This document shows positions 29,779 through 37,869 of a DNA stretch of 64,000 nt, one piece after another. The stretch spans positions 170,462 through 234,461 of the forward strand of contig CAYOWQ010000006.1 of the NCBI GenBank assembly GCA_964407695.1, given 5' to 3'. Every line of letters starts with the position of its first letter. Position 1 is the first letter of the stretch. Source of the DNA: CAYOWQ01 sp964407695 (GTDB lineage: Bacteria > Planctomycetota > Phycisphaerae > Phycisphaerales > SM1A02). Below the pieces are notes generated by a model that was not told the DNA's origin, ran no database searches, and saw nothing but the letters and a program-made list of their open reading frames with translations. The position numbers were made by a program, and so were the translations under genes.

Positions 29779-30287
29779 GCGGCCACGCCGACGACGCATT
29801 TGCAATCCTGGGGCTGCCGCGCCGGTTCGACCTCAGTCGTGAACAAATCGATCGCGCCCACCGGGCAATGGCTGCGGCGAATCATCCCGATCGTGCCGCC
29901 GATGCCATCGAGGCTGCTGAGTTCCAGCGTGCGGCCGCCCGACTCAACCAGGCTCGGCGAACGCTCATCCATCCCGAACTTCGCGCCGACGAGCTCCTAC
30001 GGTCCCTCGGGGGCCCGGCCAAGGAGGATGACAAGTCGCTCCCCGACGGGTTTCTCGTGGAAATGATGGAACGTCGCGAGGAGATGGAAGCAGCCGCCGG
30101 AGATGAGGCCGCCGATCGGCATTGGCAGGATTGGACCGACAAGCAGCACACTGCCTATGTCGGCCGCGTCGCCGCGCTCTTCGCGTCTCTCGGCGATGTC
30201 GCCGACCCGCAGGTGCTCCGTGAGATTCGCCGCGAGCTCAATGCCTGGCGGTACATCGAGCGGTTGATCGAGCAGAATTCCGCGTAA
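29763..30287 (+). CDS. hscB: HscB-like Fe-S cluster co-chaperone
   Basis: 174 residues from ATG at 29763. The N-terminal J-domain is DDAFAILGLPRRFDLSREQID...AAANHPDRA, with the HPD triad at 41-43. The C-terminal three-helix bundle (ADELLRSLGGP...DGFLVEMMERREEME...EIRRELNAWRYIERLIEQ) is typical of HscB, including the FLVEMMERREEME cluster-scaffold contact. It hands Fe-S clusters from IscU to HscA. No hscA or iscU in this window. It overlaps queF by 16 bp and ends six bases from the convergent moeA. Confidence 0.87.
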   Translation: MAEAVSGHADDAFAILGLPRRFDLSREQIDRAHRAMAAANHPDRAADAIEAAEFQRAAARLNQARRTLIHPELRADELLRSLGGPAKEDDKSLPDGFLVEMMERREEMEAAAGDEAADRHWQDWTDKQHTAYVGRVAALFASLGDVADPQVLREIRRELNAWRYIERLIEQNSA

Positions 30288-30293
30288 CCACGC

Positions 30294-31490
30294 TCAGGCC
30301 CACGGCAGAAACCGCAGGCGAGCTCCCGGAGTCAGCGGCTCCGATTGAACCGGCAACGCGGCCAAACCGTGTGTGCCCGCCGTGTGAAGAAGGTCACCCG
30401 AGCCGGACCACTTGGGGATCGATATTCGACCATCCCTCAAATGACACGGCCGGAACGACTCTCGCAGAGCATTTGCTTTGGCCTCGTTGGAAAGTTCTCC
30501 TTCCACCCATGGCAGGCCCGCAAGTTCGCCGCCAAGCCGCCGCACGATCGGCCAACCGAACAGGTGCGCACACACCAGCGCTGAGACCGGATTACCCGGC
30601 AGGCAGAGCACGACCCGATCAAATCGGTCGATGCCCACCGCCACGGGCCGGCCCGGTTGAATGGCCGCGCCGCGCAGCACGAACTTCACACCGTGCCGCT
30701 CAAGCGCTTCGGGAAAAAAGTCTCGTTCGCCCGCACTCACGCCGCCGACCGTCACGAGCAGGTTGATTGCGGAATCGCGTGTGAGCAGGCGATCCAGCGT
30801 CTCAAACGTAACCTTGGGATCGTCGGCCACGTGGGCCACGGCGTTCATGACTCCACCAAACCGCTGCAGCGCCACATGCAACATGGGCCCGTTGGAATTC
30901 CGGATCTGGTGGGTCGCCGGATGCTGGTTCGGCGGAATGACTTCATCGCCTGAGGTCACCAGCGCCACTCGAGGTCGAGGACGAACGCCGAGTGAAATCG
31001 CACCGATGGTCGCCGCAATCCCCAGGTGCGCAGGCGTGAGCCGAGTTCCAGCCGGCAGCACCAGCGCCCCGGTCCGCGCATCCGATCCCGCGCGATGGAT
31101 GGACCGCCATGGTTCAACGGTCTCGACCGTGAATGTCACCGGGTTGCCCCGATCAGACCTCTCGTGCTCGATGACCGCGTCGAGATCCTCGGGTACGGCC
31201 GCCCCGGTGGCGATCTTGATGCACTCGCCCGACGGGACCCCGCTCAACGTTGCTCGACCCGCCGGAGCCTCACCCCAGACCTGAAACGCTCGATCCTTCT
31301 GAAACTCCCGCGATCGAAGGGCATAGCCGTCCATTTGGGCTCGATTGAAGGGTGGATAGTCGCGGTCGGCGATCAGGTCGGCCGCAAGCACCAGCCCCGC
31401 GGCAGCGTCAAAGGACACGATGCTTGGCGGCAGCGGCGCAATGGCCTCCAGCACGAGATCGAGGGCGCGGGAATAATCCGGCAACGTCAT
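30294..31490 (-). CDS. moeA: Molybdopterin molybdenumtransferase
   Basis: 398 residues. The N-terminal region DYPPFNRAQMDGYALRS is the MoeA signature, and GECIKIATGAAVPEDLDAVIEHE follows. The MPT-binding domain contains VALVTSGDEVIPP, LLVTVGGVSAGERDFFPEAL and LPGNPVSALVCAHLF. It inserts molybdate into adenylylated molybdopterin. moaD is 5.5 kb away. No moaA or mog is seen here. Confidence 0.95.
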   Translation of the reverse strand: MTLPDYSRALDLVLEAIAPLPPSIVSFDAAAGLVLAADLIADRDYPPFNRAQMDGYALRSREFQKDRAFQVWGEAPAGRATLSGVPSGECIKIATGAAVPEDLDAVIEHERSDRGNPVTFTVETVEPWRSIHRAGSDARTGALVLPAGTRLTPAHLGIAATIGAISLGVRPRPRVALVTSGDEVIPPNQHPATHQIRNSNGPMLHVALQRFGGVMNAVAHVADDPKVTFETLDRLLTRDSAINLLVTVGGVSAGERDFFPEALERHGVKFVLRGAAIQPGRPVAVGIDRFDRVVLCLPGNPVSALVCAHLFGWPIVRRLGGELAGLPWVEGELSNEAKANALRESFRPCHLRDGRISIPKWSGSGDLLHTAGTHGLAALPVQSEPLTPGARLRFLPWA

Positions 31491-31607
31491 GTCATCAGCC
31501 TGACAGGACCGCGCGAAGAATTCAACCCACCTCTGATATCACCCACAACCCGAATTCCGTGCCCGAATTTCGGTGGCCGTCGCAAAATGATCCGCCACGA
31601 TGACCGT

Positions 31608-32717
31608 ATGAGCCACCTTCCTCCCGTTCCACGCATGTATCGAGCCGTGATCGAGCGTGATTCAGAGTTCGCGGGCGTCTTCGTTGTCGCCGTGAAGACA
31701 ACGGGTGTGTTCTGTCGCGTGGGGTGCCGGGCCAAAGCGCCGAAGCTGGAGAATTGCGAGTTCTTCGCATCGTCGCAGCAGGCGCTGTACGCCGGGTATC
31801 GGCCATGCCTGCGTTGTCGACCGCTCGAGCGGATCCCTCGTGCCGAGCCGATCGTCGAACAGTTGCTGGCCCTGCTCGAGGCCCATCCACGCCAACGGCT
31901 CACCGACGAGCGGCTTCGGTCCTTCGGCGTTGAACCCACAACGGCACGCCGTCAGTTCCGTCGCCATTGTGGCATGACCTTCCACGCTTATCAGCGGGCC
32001 CGGCGCCTGGGCATGGCGTTCGATGACCTGCGCCGACGAAAGGGCCGAACCTCCGCCATGCGTACCGCCGGATACGACTCCGAGAGTGGTTTCAGCGAAG
32101 CCTTCCATGGCATCTTCGGCGCGCCGCCGTCGGACTCCTCCTCCATTCAACGCCTCGTTGCAGACTGGATCGTCACACCGCTCGGCCCGATGATCGCCGT
32201 GGCCGATGATGACTCGCTCCTCCTGCTTGAATTTCATGATCGCCGCGGGCTCGAGCCAGAGCTCGACCGCCTTCGATCTCGCCGGCGCGCCGCCATCGTG
32301 CCGGGGGCCAATCCCGTCCTCAAGAGCATCAGAACCGAACTCGATGCCTATTTCCAAGGAGCCTTGACGAAGTTCTCGACACCCGTCGCCCTCGACGGCT
32401 CAGAGTTTCAGCGCCGCGTCTGGTCAGCACTTCAGGCGATTCCATTCGGGCAGACCCGCTCCTATCGAGATATCGCCGTGGCGGTTGACCGACCCGCCGG
32501 CGTTCGCGCCGTCGGGCGCGCCAATGGCGAAAACTGCCTCGCACTGATTGTCCCCTGCCATCGCGTCATCCGTTCCGACGGCGACCTCTGCGGCTACGGT
32601 GGCGGCATCTGGCGCAAGAAGTGGCTGCTCGATCTTGAGGCGAATAACTCCGGCGCATCCAAGGCTCGCACTCCATCCCCGCCGAGGGTCCGCGAGGCTC
32701 AATCGTCGTCGCCATGA
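31608..32717 (+). CDS. ada: Ada-type bifunctional DNA methyl-repair protein and regulator
   Basis: 369 residues. The N-terminal methyl-phosphotriester domain has Cys36, Cys40, Cys67 and Cys70 (VFCRVGCRAKAP...YRPCLRCRP), close to E. coli Ada numbering. An AraC-type helix-turn-helix follows (about 85-175, RTAGYDSESGFSEAFHGIFG). The O6-alkylguanine transferase domain ends with ALIVPCHRVI, acceptor Cys317. It repairs alkylated DNA and should activate its own regulon. ATG at 31608 is used; ATG at 31587 would add MIRHDDR. Its 3' end overlaps the EF-G-like gene by 19 bp. Confidence 0.92.
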   Translation: MSHLPPVPRMYRAVIERDSEFAGVFVVAVKTTGVFCRVGCRAKAPKLENCEFFASSQQALYAGYRPCLRCRPLERIPRAEPIVEQLLALLEAHPRQRLTDERLRSFGVEPTTARRQFRRHCGMTFHAYQRARRLGMAFDDLRRRKGRTSAMRTAGYDSESGFSEAFHGIFGAPPSDSSSIQRLVADWIVTPLGPMIAVADDDSLLLLEFHDRRGLEPELDRLRSRRRAAIVPGANPVLKSIRTELDAYFQGALTKFSTPVALDGSEFQRRVWSALQAIPFGQTRSYRDIAVAVDRPAGVRAVGRANGENCLALIVPCHRVIRSDGDLCGYGGGIWRKKWLLDLEANNSGASKARTPSPPRVREAQSSSP

Positions 32718-34765
32718 TGCGGCTTGAAGGCAGCCACCACCGCCGCCTGCACATTCGGCGGGGCATTTTCGTCGTGGCTGTACTCCATCGAAAATGAGCC
32801 AAGTCCGCCGGTAATGGACTTCAACTGGTTGGCGTAGCTCATGACCTCCGAGAGCGGGGCCTGCGCCTTCACCAACGCCTGATTGCCGGGCATCATGTCG
32901 GTGCCGACGATGCGGCCGCGCTTGCCCGAGAGGTCGCCGGAGATGTCCCCGATGTAATCAGCCGGAACGGCGATTTCCATGTTGACCCACGGCTCCAGCA
33001 GCACGGGGCGAGCCTTCTGAATCGCGTCGATGAATGCCCGCTTGCCGGCGGTGATAAAGGCGACTTCCTTTGAATCCACGGGGTGATGCTTGCCGTCATA
33101 CACGCTCACCTTGATCCCGTGCATCGGGTAACCGGCGATCGCGCCGGTGGTCAGCACCTGCCGAACACCCTTCTCAATAGCGGGGAGGAACTGCTTCGGA
33201 ACACTTCCTCCGAACGTGTCATCGACAAATTCAAAACCATCCTCGCTGGCCACCGCATCCATCGGCTCCACCCGCAGATACACCTCGCCGAATTGCCCCG
33301 CGCCGCCCGTCTGCTTCTTGTGCCGGTGATGGCCCTCGGCCTTGCTGGTGATCGTTTCCTTGTAGGCCACCTTCGGCGGATGGGAGGTGACCTCAACGCC
33401 GTACCGCTCCTTGAGCATTCGCAGCTTGATGCGCAGATGCATCTCGCCCAGGCCGCGAACGACCAGCTCGTGCGTCGCCATGACGCGATCGACCACCAGC
33501 GTCGGATCTTCGTCGGTGAGCTTGTGCAGCGCTTCACCAAGCTTGGTCTCCGCGTTCTTGTTGGTCCCTTCAATCGCCAACCCGAACATGGGCCTTGGCA
33601 TTGGCAGTTGCTTGAGATGAATGTGCTCCCCGATGTCGCCATTGTGCAACACGCTTCCCCAGTGAATCTCGTCGATCTTCGCCACCGCGCCGATATCTCC
33701 GGCGATCAGGTCCTTGACCTCGTGGTGCGTCTTTCCCTGAAGCTTGTGCAAATGGGCGATACGAACCGCCTTCTTGCCGTCGTCGATCTTCGGATGCGCT
33801 TCCGTGCTGAGCGTTCCCTGGTGCACCCGAAACACACAGAGCTTGCCCACATATGGGTCACTTGAAACCTTGAAGACGTGGGCCAGAAGCGGCTTGGTCA
33901 CGTCGGACTCGGGACTCAACGGAAACATCTTGCCGTTTTTCTCGAATTCAAACGGCCGCGGATTGCCCTCCGTCGGGTTCGGACAGAGCGACACGATGAT
34001 CTCGAGCAGCTCCTTCACTCCCACTCCATCTCGCGCATTCGTGAAACACACCGGAACCAGGTGATGCTCTCGCAGGGCCTGTTCAAAGGGCGCGTGCAGC
34101 TGATCCAGCGACACCTTTCGGGTCTCGAGGAACTGCATCATCAACTCCTCGTCCATCTCCACCACCTGGTCGATGATCTGGTCGTGAAACTCCTTGACCG
34201 ATCCCAGGTCGCTCTCCCCTTCCGTGTTCTGGTAGCAGTCCACGACCTTGGTTCCGTTCGCGGCGGGAAGGTTGATCGCCCGACACACCGATCCAAAGGT
34301 CTCCTGCACCGCGGCGAACACCTCGGCCACCTTTTCCATGTGATCGATCTTGTTGATGACGATCAACTGAGGAATGTGCCGGTCGTCGGCCACCTTCATG
34401 ATGCGCCGGGTCACCGTCTCGATTCCCTTGGTCGCGTCGATCACCACAATGGCCGTTTCCACTGCGGGAAGCGCTGCAATCGCCTTGCCGATGAAATCCG
34501 GAGTTCCCGGGGTATCAATCAGGTTCAGGTGGGCGTTGCCGGCTTCGCCCTTGTAGTCAAAGTGCAAGAGAGCGCTGTCCAGCGAATGCTTGTATTCCTT
34601 CTCCAGATCCTCGTAATCGCACACCGTGTTGCCGTCTTCCACGCGGCCCGGTCGCCCGATCACCCCGGCGATATGAAGCATCTGCTCCACCAGGGTTGTC
34701 TTGCCGCTTCCGGCATGCCCGGTGACCGCGAGGTTTCGAATATCGACGGTGGTGTATCTGCTCAT
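32699..34765 (-). CDS. Elongation factor G-like GTPase
   Basis: 688 residues. The GTPase motifs are GHAGSGKTT (16-24), DTPG (84-87) and NKID (138-141). Domains II-V follow, with KLRMLKERYGVEVTSHPPKVAYKETI (domain III/IV) and a domain IV-V tail SKEVAFITAGKRAFIDAIQKARPVLLEPWVNMEIAVP. The G1 loop (GHAGSGKTTL) and the shortened switch region differ from housekeeping EF-G, so this is a paralogue of the FusA2/EF-G-II type. A role in translocation rescue or recycling is an inference. The 3' end overlaps ada. Confidence 0.9.
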   Translation of the reverse strand: MSRYTTVDIRNLAVTGHAGSGKTTLVEQMLHIAGVIGRPGRVEDGNTVCDYEDLEKEYKHSLDSALLHFDYKGEAGNAHLNLIDTPGTPDFIGKAIAALPAVETAIVVIDATKGIETVTRRIMKVADDRHIPQLIVINKIDHMEKVAEVFAAVQETFGSVCRAINLPAANGTKVVDCYQNTEGESDLGSVKEFHDQIIDQVVEMDEELMMQFLETRKVSLDQLHAPFEQALREHHLVPVCFTNARDGVGVKELLEIIVSLCPNPTEGNPRPFEFEKNGKMFPLSPESDVTKPLLAHVFKVSSDPYVGKLCVFRVHQGTLSTEAHPKIDDGKKAVRIAHLHKLQGKTHHEVKDLIAGDIGAVAKIDEIHWGSVLHNGDIGEHIHLKQLPMPRPMFGLAIEGTNKNAETKLGEALHKLTDEDPTLVVDRVMATHELVVRGLGEMHLRIKLRMLKERYGVEVTSHPPKVAYKETITSKAEGHHRHKKQTGGAGQFGEVYLRVEPMDAVASEDGFEFVDDTFGGSVPKQFLPAIEKGVRQVLTTGAIAGYPMHGIKVSVYDGKHHPVDSKEVAFITAGKRAFIDAIQKARPVLLEPWVNMEIAVPADYIGDISGDLSGKRGRIVGTDMMPGNQALVKAQAPLSEVMSYANQLKSITGGLGSFSMEYSHDENAPPNVQAAVVAAFKPHHGDDD

Positions 34766-34893
34766 GGCGATTGGCGCTCCCTAAACACGATCTTCATGGA
34801 TTCAAAGCCCTCTCGGGCCGGATGGGTCAGTGTACCGACCGAACGGCATCGGAAAAGCCCCGGAGCCGGTCTCCATATCCTTCCAATCCCCGT

Positions 34894-35403
34894 TCAGGCG
34901 CGTGTTTCCTCGCCGCCAAGCGGCTCAACGCAACGGATCGCATGCGCTACGGCGTCTTCGGGAGAGCCGGCACACGGCAAACCCGGCCCTCGCCACCGCC
35001 TGCCGTCATAGGGAAATGCAACGTATCCGCTTGCTTGGCGGTCCGTGTAGTTGTCGGTAATCACCACCGGCACGAATCCCAACCGCACCGTATTGACCTC
35101 GGCGTTGAAGCAGGCCCGGCTGCCCGGATCCTGCCGCACGGAATAGCGATACTTCATCTCTCGAAGGTGCAGGCTCGTTCCTCGGACCAGTTCCCGAAGC
35201 CGGTCTTCGCCCACGAGACCGATCTCAGATGCCTCGACCGTTGGCTCTCTCTCCGGAGGACGCCAAAGCACCGCCACGAGCGACACCACGCCACATCCAA
35301 GCGTAATCCACCCCAGGCCCTGGCCCCGAGCAAGAAAGACTCCCCCCAACGCCGCCACCACGACGCAGATCAACGCCAGGAAAATGCGAACCGAGCCGCT
35401 CAC
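34894..35403 (-). CDS. Two-helix membrane protein, function unknown
   Basis: 169 residues. Two adjacent N-terminal helices (about 6-25 and 29-46) form a hairpin. A C-terminal cytosolic domain of about 120 residues contains LRELVRGTSLHLREMKYRYSVRQDPGSRACFNAEVNTVRLGFVPVVITDNY. No motif is recognised. It is divergent from hflX, 43 bases apart, and lies upstream of the EF-G-like gene on the same strand. Confidence 0.65.
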   Translation of the reverse strand: MSGSVRIFLALICVVVAALGGVFLARGQGLGWITLGCGVVSLVAVLWRPPEREPTVEASEIGLVGEDRLRELVRGTSLHLREMKYRYSVRQDPGSRACFNAEVNTVRLGFVPVVITDNYTDRQASGYVAFPYDGRRWRGPGLPCAGSPEDAVAHAIRCVEPLGGEETRA

Positions 35404-35446
35404 GCCGGTTCAGTGTACGAGCCTTTTCGCAACGTTCAATCCTAGA

Positions 35447-36931
35447 ATGACCCCGCGCCGGACCGAAGATCGTCTTCTGACGGATTCGAGCGTCCCGCCG
35501 ACTCGTCGCATGACCCAGAAATCCCGCGAAGATCTAACAGTCGTTACCGAGCGGGCCGTCCTGGTCGGCGTGATCCTTCCCGGAGCCGATCTCGACGAGC
35601 GAGATCCCCTCGGCGAGCTCCGCGCGCTGGCTGAATCCGCCGGCGCCAACGTGGTTGGCGAATGCATTCAGCGGCGATTGACCCCCCGCGGAGCCACCTA
35701 TGTCGGGAAGGGCAAGGTGGAAGAACTGAGCGCCATGGTCAAAGCCCTCCAGGCCAACGTCGTCATCGTCGACAACGACCTTGCTCCCAACCAGATCCGC
35801 GAGCTTGAGAAGGCCATCAGCTGCAAGGTGGTTGATCGAAGCGAACTGATCCTCGACATCTTCGCGAACCGCGCCACCACGCGACAGGCGCGACTTCAGG
35901 TCGAGATCGCCCAGCTTGAATACACCGCGCCTCGACTTCGCGCCATGTGGAGCCACCTCGGACAGGTCACCGGCGGCGCGCCCGTCGGCGTCGGGACTCG
36001 AGGCCCCGGCGAGCAGCAGATCGAAATCGACCGCCGCCTCGTGCAAAGGCGACTCCAGCAGCTCAAGCGGGAACTCGCCGACATTCAGGCTCGCAAGACC
36101 CGCGAAGTCGCCGAGCGCCGGCTCGATCATTTCACTGTCGGCCTCGTCGGCTATACCAATGCCGGAAAGAGCACCCTCTTCAATGCCCTCACCCGGGGCG
36201 GCGCATTCTCAGATCCCCGCCTCTTCGCCACGCTGGGCACGCGCGTGGAACAATGGAATCTTGGGGGCGGCAACTCCGCCATGCTCTCCGACACGGTCGG
36301 GTTCATCAGGAACCTGCCTCATCATCTCGTGGCGTCGTTCCGATCGACGCTGGAGGAATCAATCTTCGCCCATCTGCTCCTGATCGTTCTGGATGCCTCC
36401 GATCCCAACGCCGATCGCCACCTCCAGGCGGTTGAATCCACGCTTCAGGAGATCGGCGCGGTGAACCAGCCGCGTCTGCTCGTGCTCAACAAGATCGATC
36501 GCCTCGAAAGCCCTCGTGCCATCGATCGACTCCTTGAGCAGCGACCCAATGCCATACCTGTCAGCGCATCCAACGGGGCCGGCCTCGACACTCTTCGTGA
36601 ACGCACACTCACACACATGCTCGGCGACGTCCGCGAGGTCAAAGTCACCATCGACCTTGCCGACGGCCGTGCCCTCGATTTTCTCGAGAAACGCACCCCC
36701 GTCGCGGAACGACGATATGAAAGCGGCGCTGCCATCCTCGTCACCCGCCTCGGTCGCCGCCACGTCGATCAACTGCTCGCCCAGAACGCTCGGGTGCTCA
36801 TCAACGGGCAGACGATGCGAGACGCCCTCACATCGCTCTGGGAACCTCCCCCTCCCCCACCACCCCAGCGAATTCCCCCGCACCAGCGCCTGGTCGGTCC
36901 CGCCGTGGCGGACTCCCAGCACCTCGAATGA
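35447..36931 (+). CDS. hflX: GTPase HflX
   Basis: 494 residues. The N-terminal HflX domain includes ESAGANVVGECIQRRLTPRGATYVGKGKVEEL and VVDNDLAPNQIRELE, then RGPGEQQIEIDRRLVQRRLQQLKRELADI. The G domain has VGYTNAGKST, LFATLGTRVEQW, DTVGFIRNLP and NKIDRL. It is a ribosome-splitting or anti-association factor. The C-terminus has a Pro-rich run (PPPPPPPQR) after the G domain. It overlaps the next gene by four bases (ATGA), so translation is coupled. Confidence 0.95.
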   Translation: MTPRRTEDRLLTDSSVPPTRRMTQKSREDLTVVTERAVLVGVILPGADLDERDPLGELRALAESAGANVVGECIQRRLTPRGATYVGKGKVEELSAMVKALQANVVIVDNDLAPNQIRELEKAISCKVVDRSELILDIFANRATTRQARLQVEIAQLEYTAPRLRAMWSHLGQVTGGAPVGVGTRGPGEQQIEIDRRLVQRRLQQLKRELADIQARKTREVAERRLDHFTVGLVGYTNAGKSTLFNALTRGGAFSDPRLFATLGTRVEQWNLGGGNSAMLSDTVGFIRNLPHHLVASFRSTLEESIFAHLLLIVLDASDPNADRHLQAVESTLQEIGAVNQPRLLVLNKIDRLESPRAIDRLLEQRPNAIPVSASNGAGLDTLRERTLTHMLGDVREVKVTIDLADGRALDFLEKRTPVAERRYESGAAILVTRLGRRHVDQLLAQNARVLINGQTMRDALTSLWEPPPPPPPQRIPPHQRLVGPAVADSQHLE

Positions 36932-37869
36932 ACGATCGCCCGTCGAAATCCATCGACTCGATCCCGCTCCATCAGGACGTGAAAGCCGACCTGGATCGCT
37001 GGCGAGGCGATCAACGGCTCGCAAGGCTTGTCGAACGGTTCGATCACGCGGCCGATACCTCCCACGCTCTCAACATCCTTTCCGAGATCGCCATCGCCCG
37101 ACACCTGCTGTCGCACGGCTGCGATCTCGCTGTCGAACTCCCGACACCCGCCGGCCGAAGCAGCGATTTCTCCGTCAACTGCGAGGGCCTTCGATTCTTC
37201 CTCCATATCAAGCGTCTCAACACGGGCCGTGCCACCGTTCGCCGATTGTCTGTTTCCTCACGGCTGCGAATCCTTGAGCGCATCCCGCGGCCATATATCG
37301 TCGGCATCCGCTGGCGCCCGCGCGCCGGTCCTCGCGATCTGAATCGGATCGTTAAGGAAGCCGAGCCGTTCATTCTTTCCGCTCGCGTCAATGACGAATT
37401 CATCGTGCGAGACGACGACGGCAGCGAGATTGGCGGCTGTCGAATCCTTGCCCCCTGGAACGGCGACCGCGTCACGCTGGTCATCGGTCTGCCGGAAGGC
37501 TTCGTCGACGAGTCACCGCGGGTCCAGAAACTGCTTCGGAAGGCCTATCAGCAATTCATGCCCGGCGCGCTCAACGTCATCATGATCTCCAGCGACAATC
37601 GTGAGAATCGGATCGATGTCGAAAATGCCCTCCTCGGGTCCCATGTTGAGCGGTGGGATCTGCTTCCACCCCAGGATCGGCGCGTTGCTCACGGCCGTGC
37701 CGACGACGGCTTCTGGAGCGGCGCGCACTTCAGCGAGTCGGAGGTCGCGGGGTGGTACCTCGTCTCGCCGTCCGCCGAATCAATCGAACCCCGGCTGTGG
37801 ATTCGCGATGGTGCATCGATGACCGACGATCAGCAACTGAAACTTCGCACCCTATTTGTCCCGCGATGA
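36928..37869 (+). CDS. PD-(D/E)xK-like protein coupled to hflX, function unknown
   Basis: 313 residues. The segment SEIAIARHLLSHGCDLAVELPTPAGRSSDFSVNCEGLRFFLHIKRLNT has the order of a PD-(D/E)xK core: helix glutamate Glu53, Asp80, then a strand ending H93-I-K95. The usual second acid of the ExK pair is replaced by His, so activity may be lost or altered. The remaining 200 residues (PYIVGIRWRPRAG..., VTLVIGLPEGFVDESPRVQKLLRKAYQQF...) match no family I know. It is coupled to hflX by ATGA and overlaps mutS at the 3' end by 18 bp. Confidence 0.7.
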   Translation: MNDRPSKSIDSIPLHQDVKADLDRWRGDQRLARLVERFDHAADTSHALNILSEIAIARHLLSHGCDLAVELPTPAGRSSDFSVNCEGLRFFLHIKRLNTGRATVRRLSVSSRLRILERIPRPYIVGIRWRPRAGPRDLNRIVKEAEPFILSARVNDEFIVRDDDGSEIGGCRILAPWNGDRVTLVIGLPEGFVDESPRVQKLLRKAYQQFMPGALNVIMISSDNRENRIDVENALLGSHVERWDLLPPQDRRVAHGRADDGFWSGAHFSESEVAGWYLVSPSAESIEPRLWIRDGASMTDDQQLKLRTLFVPR

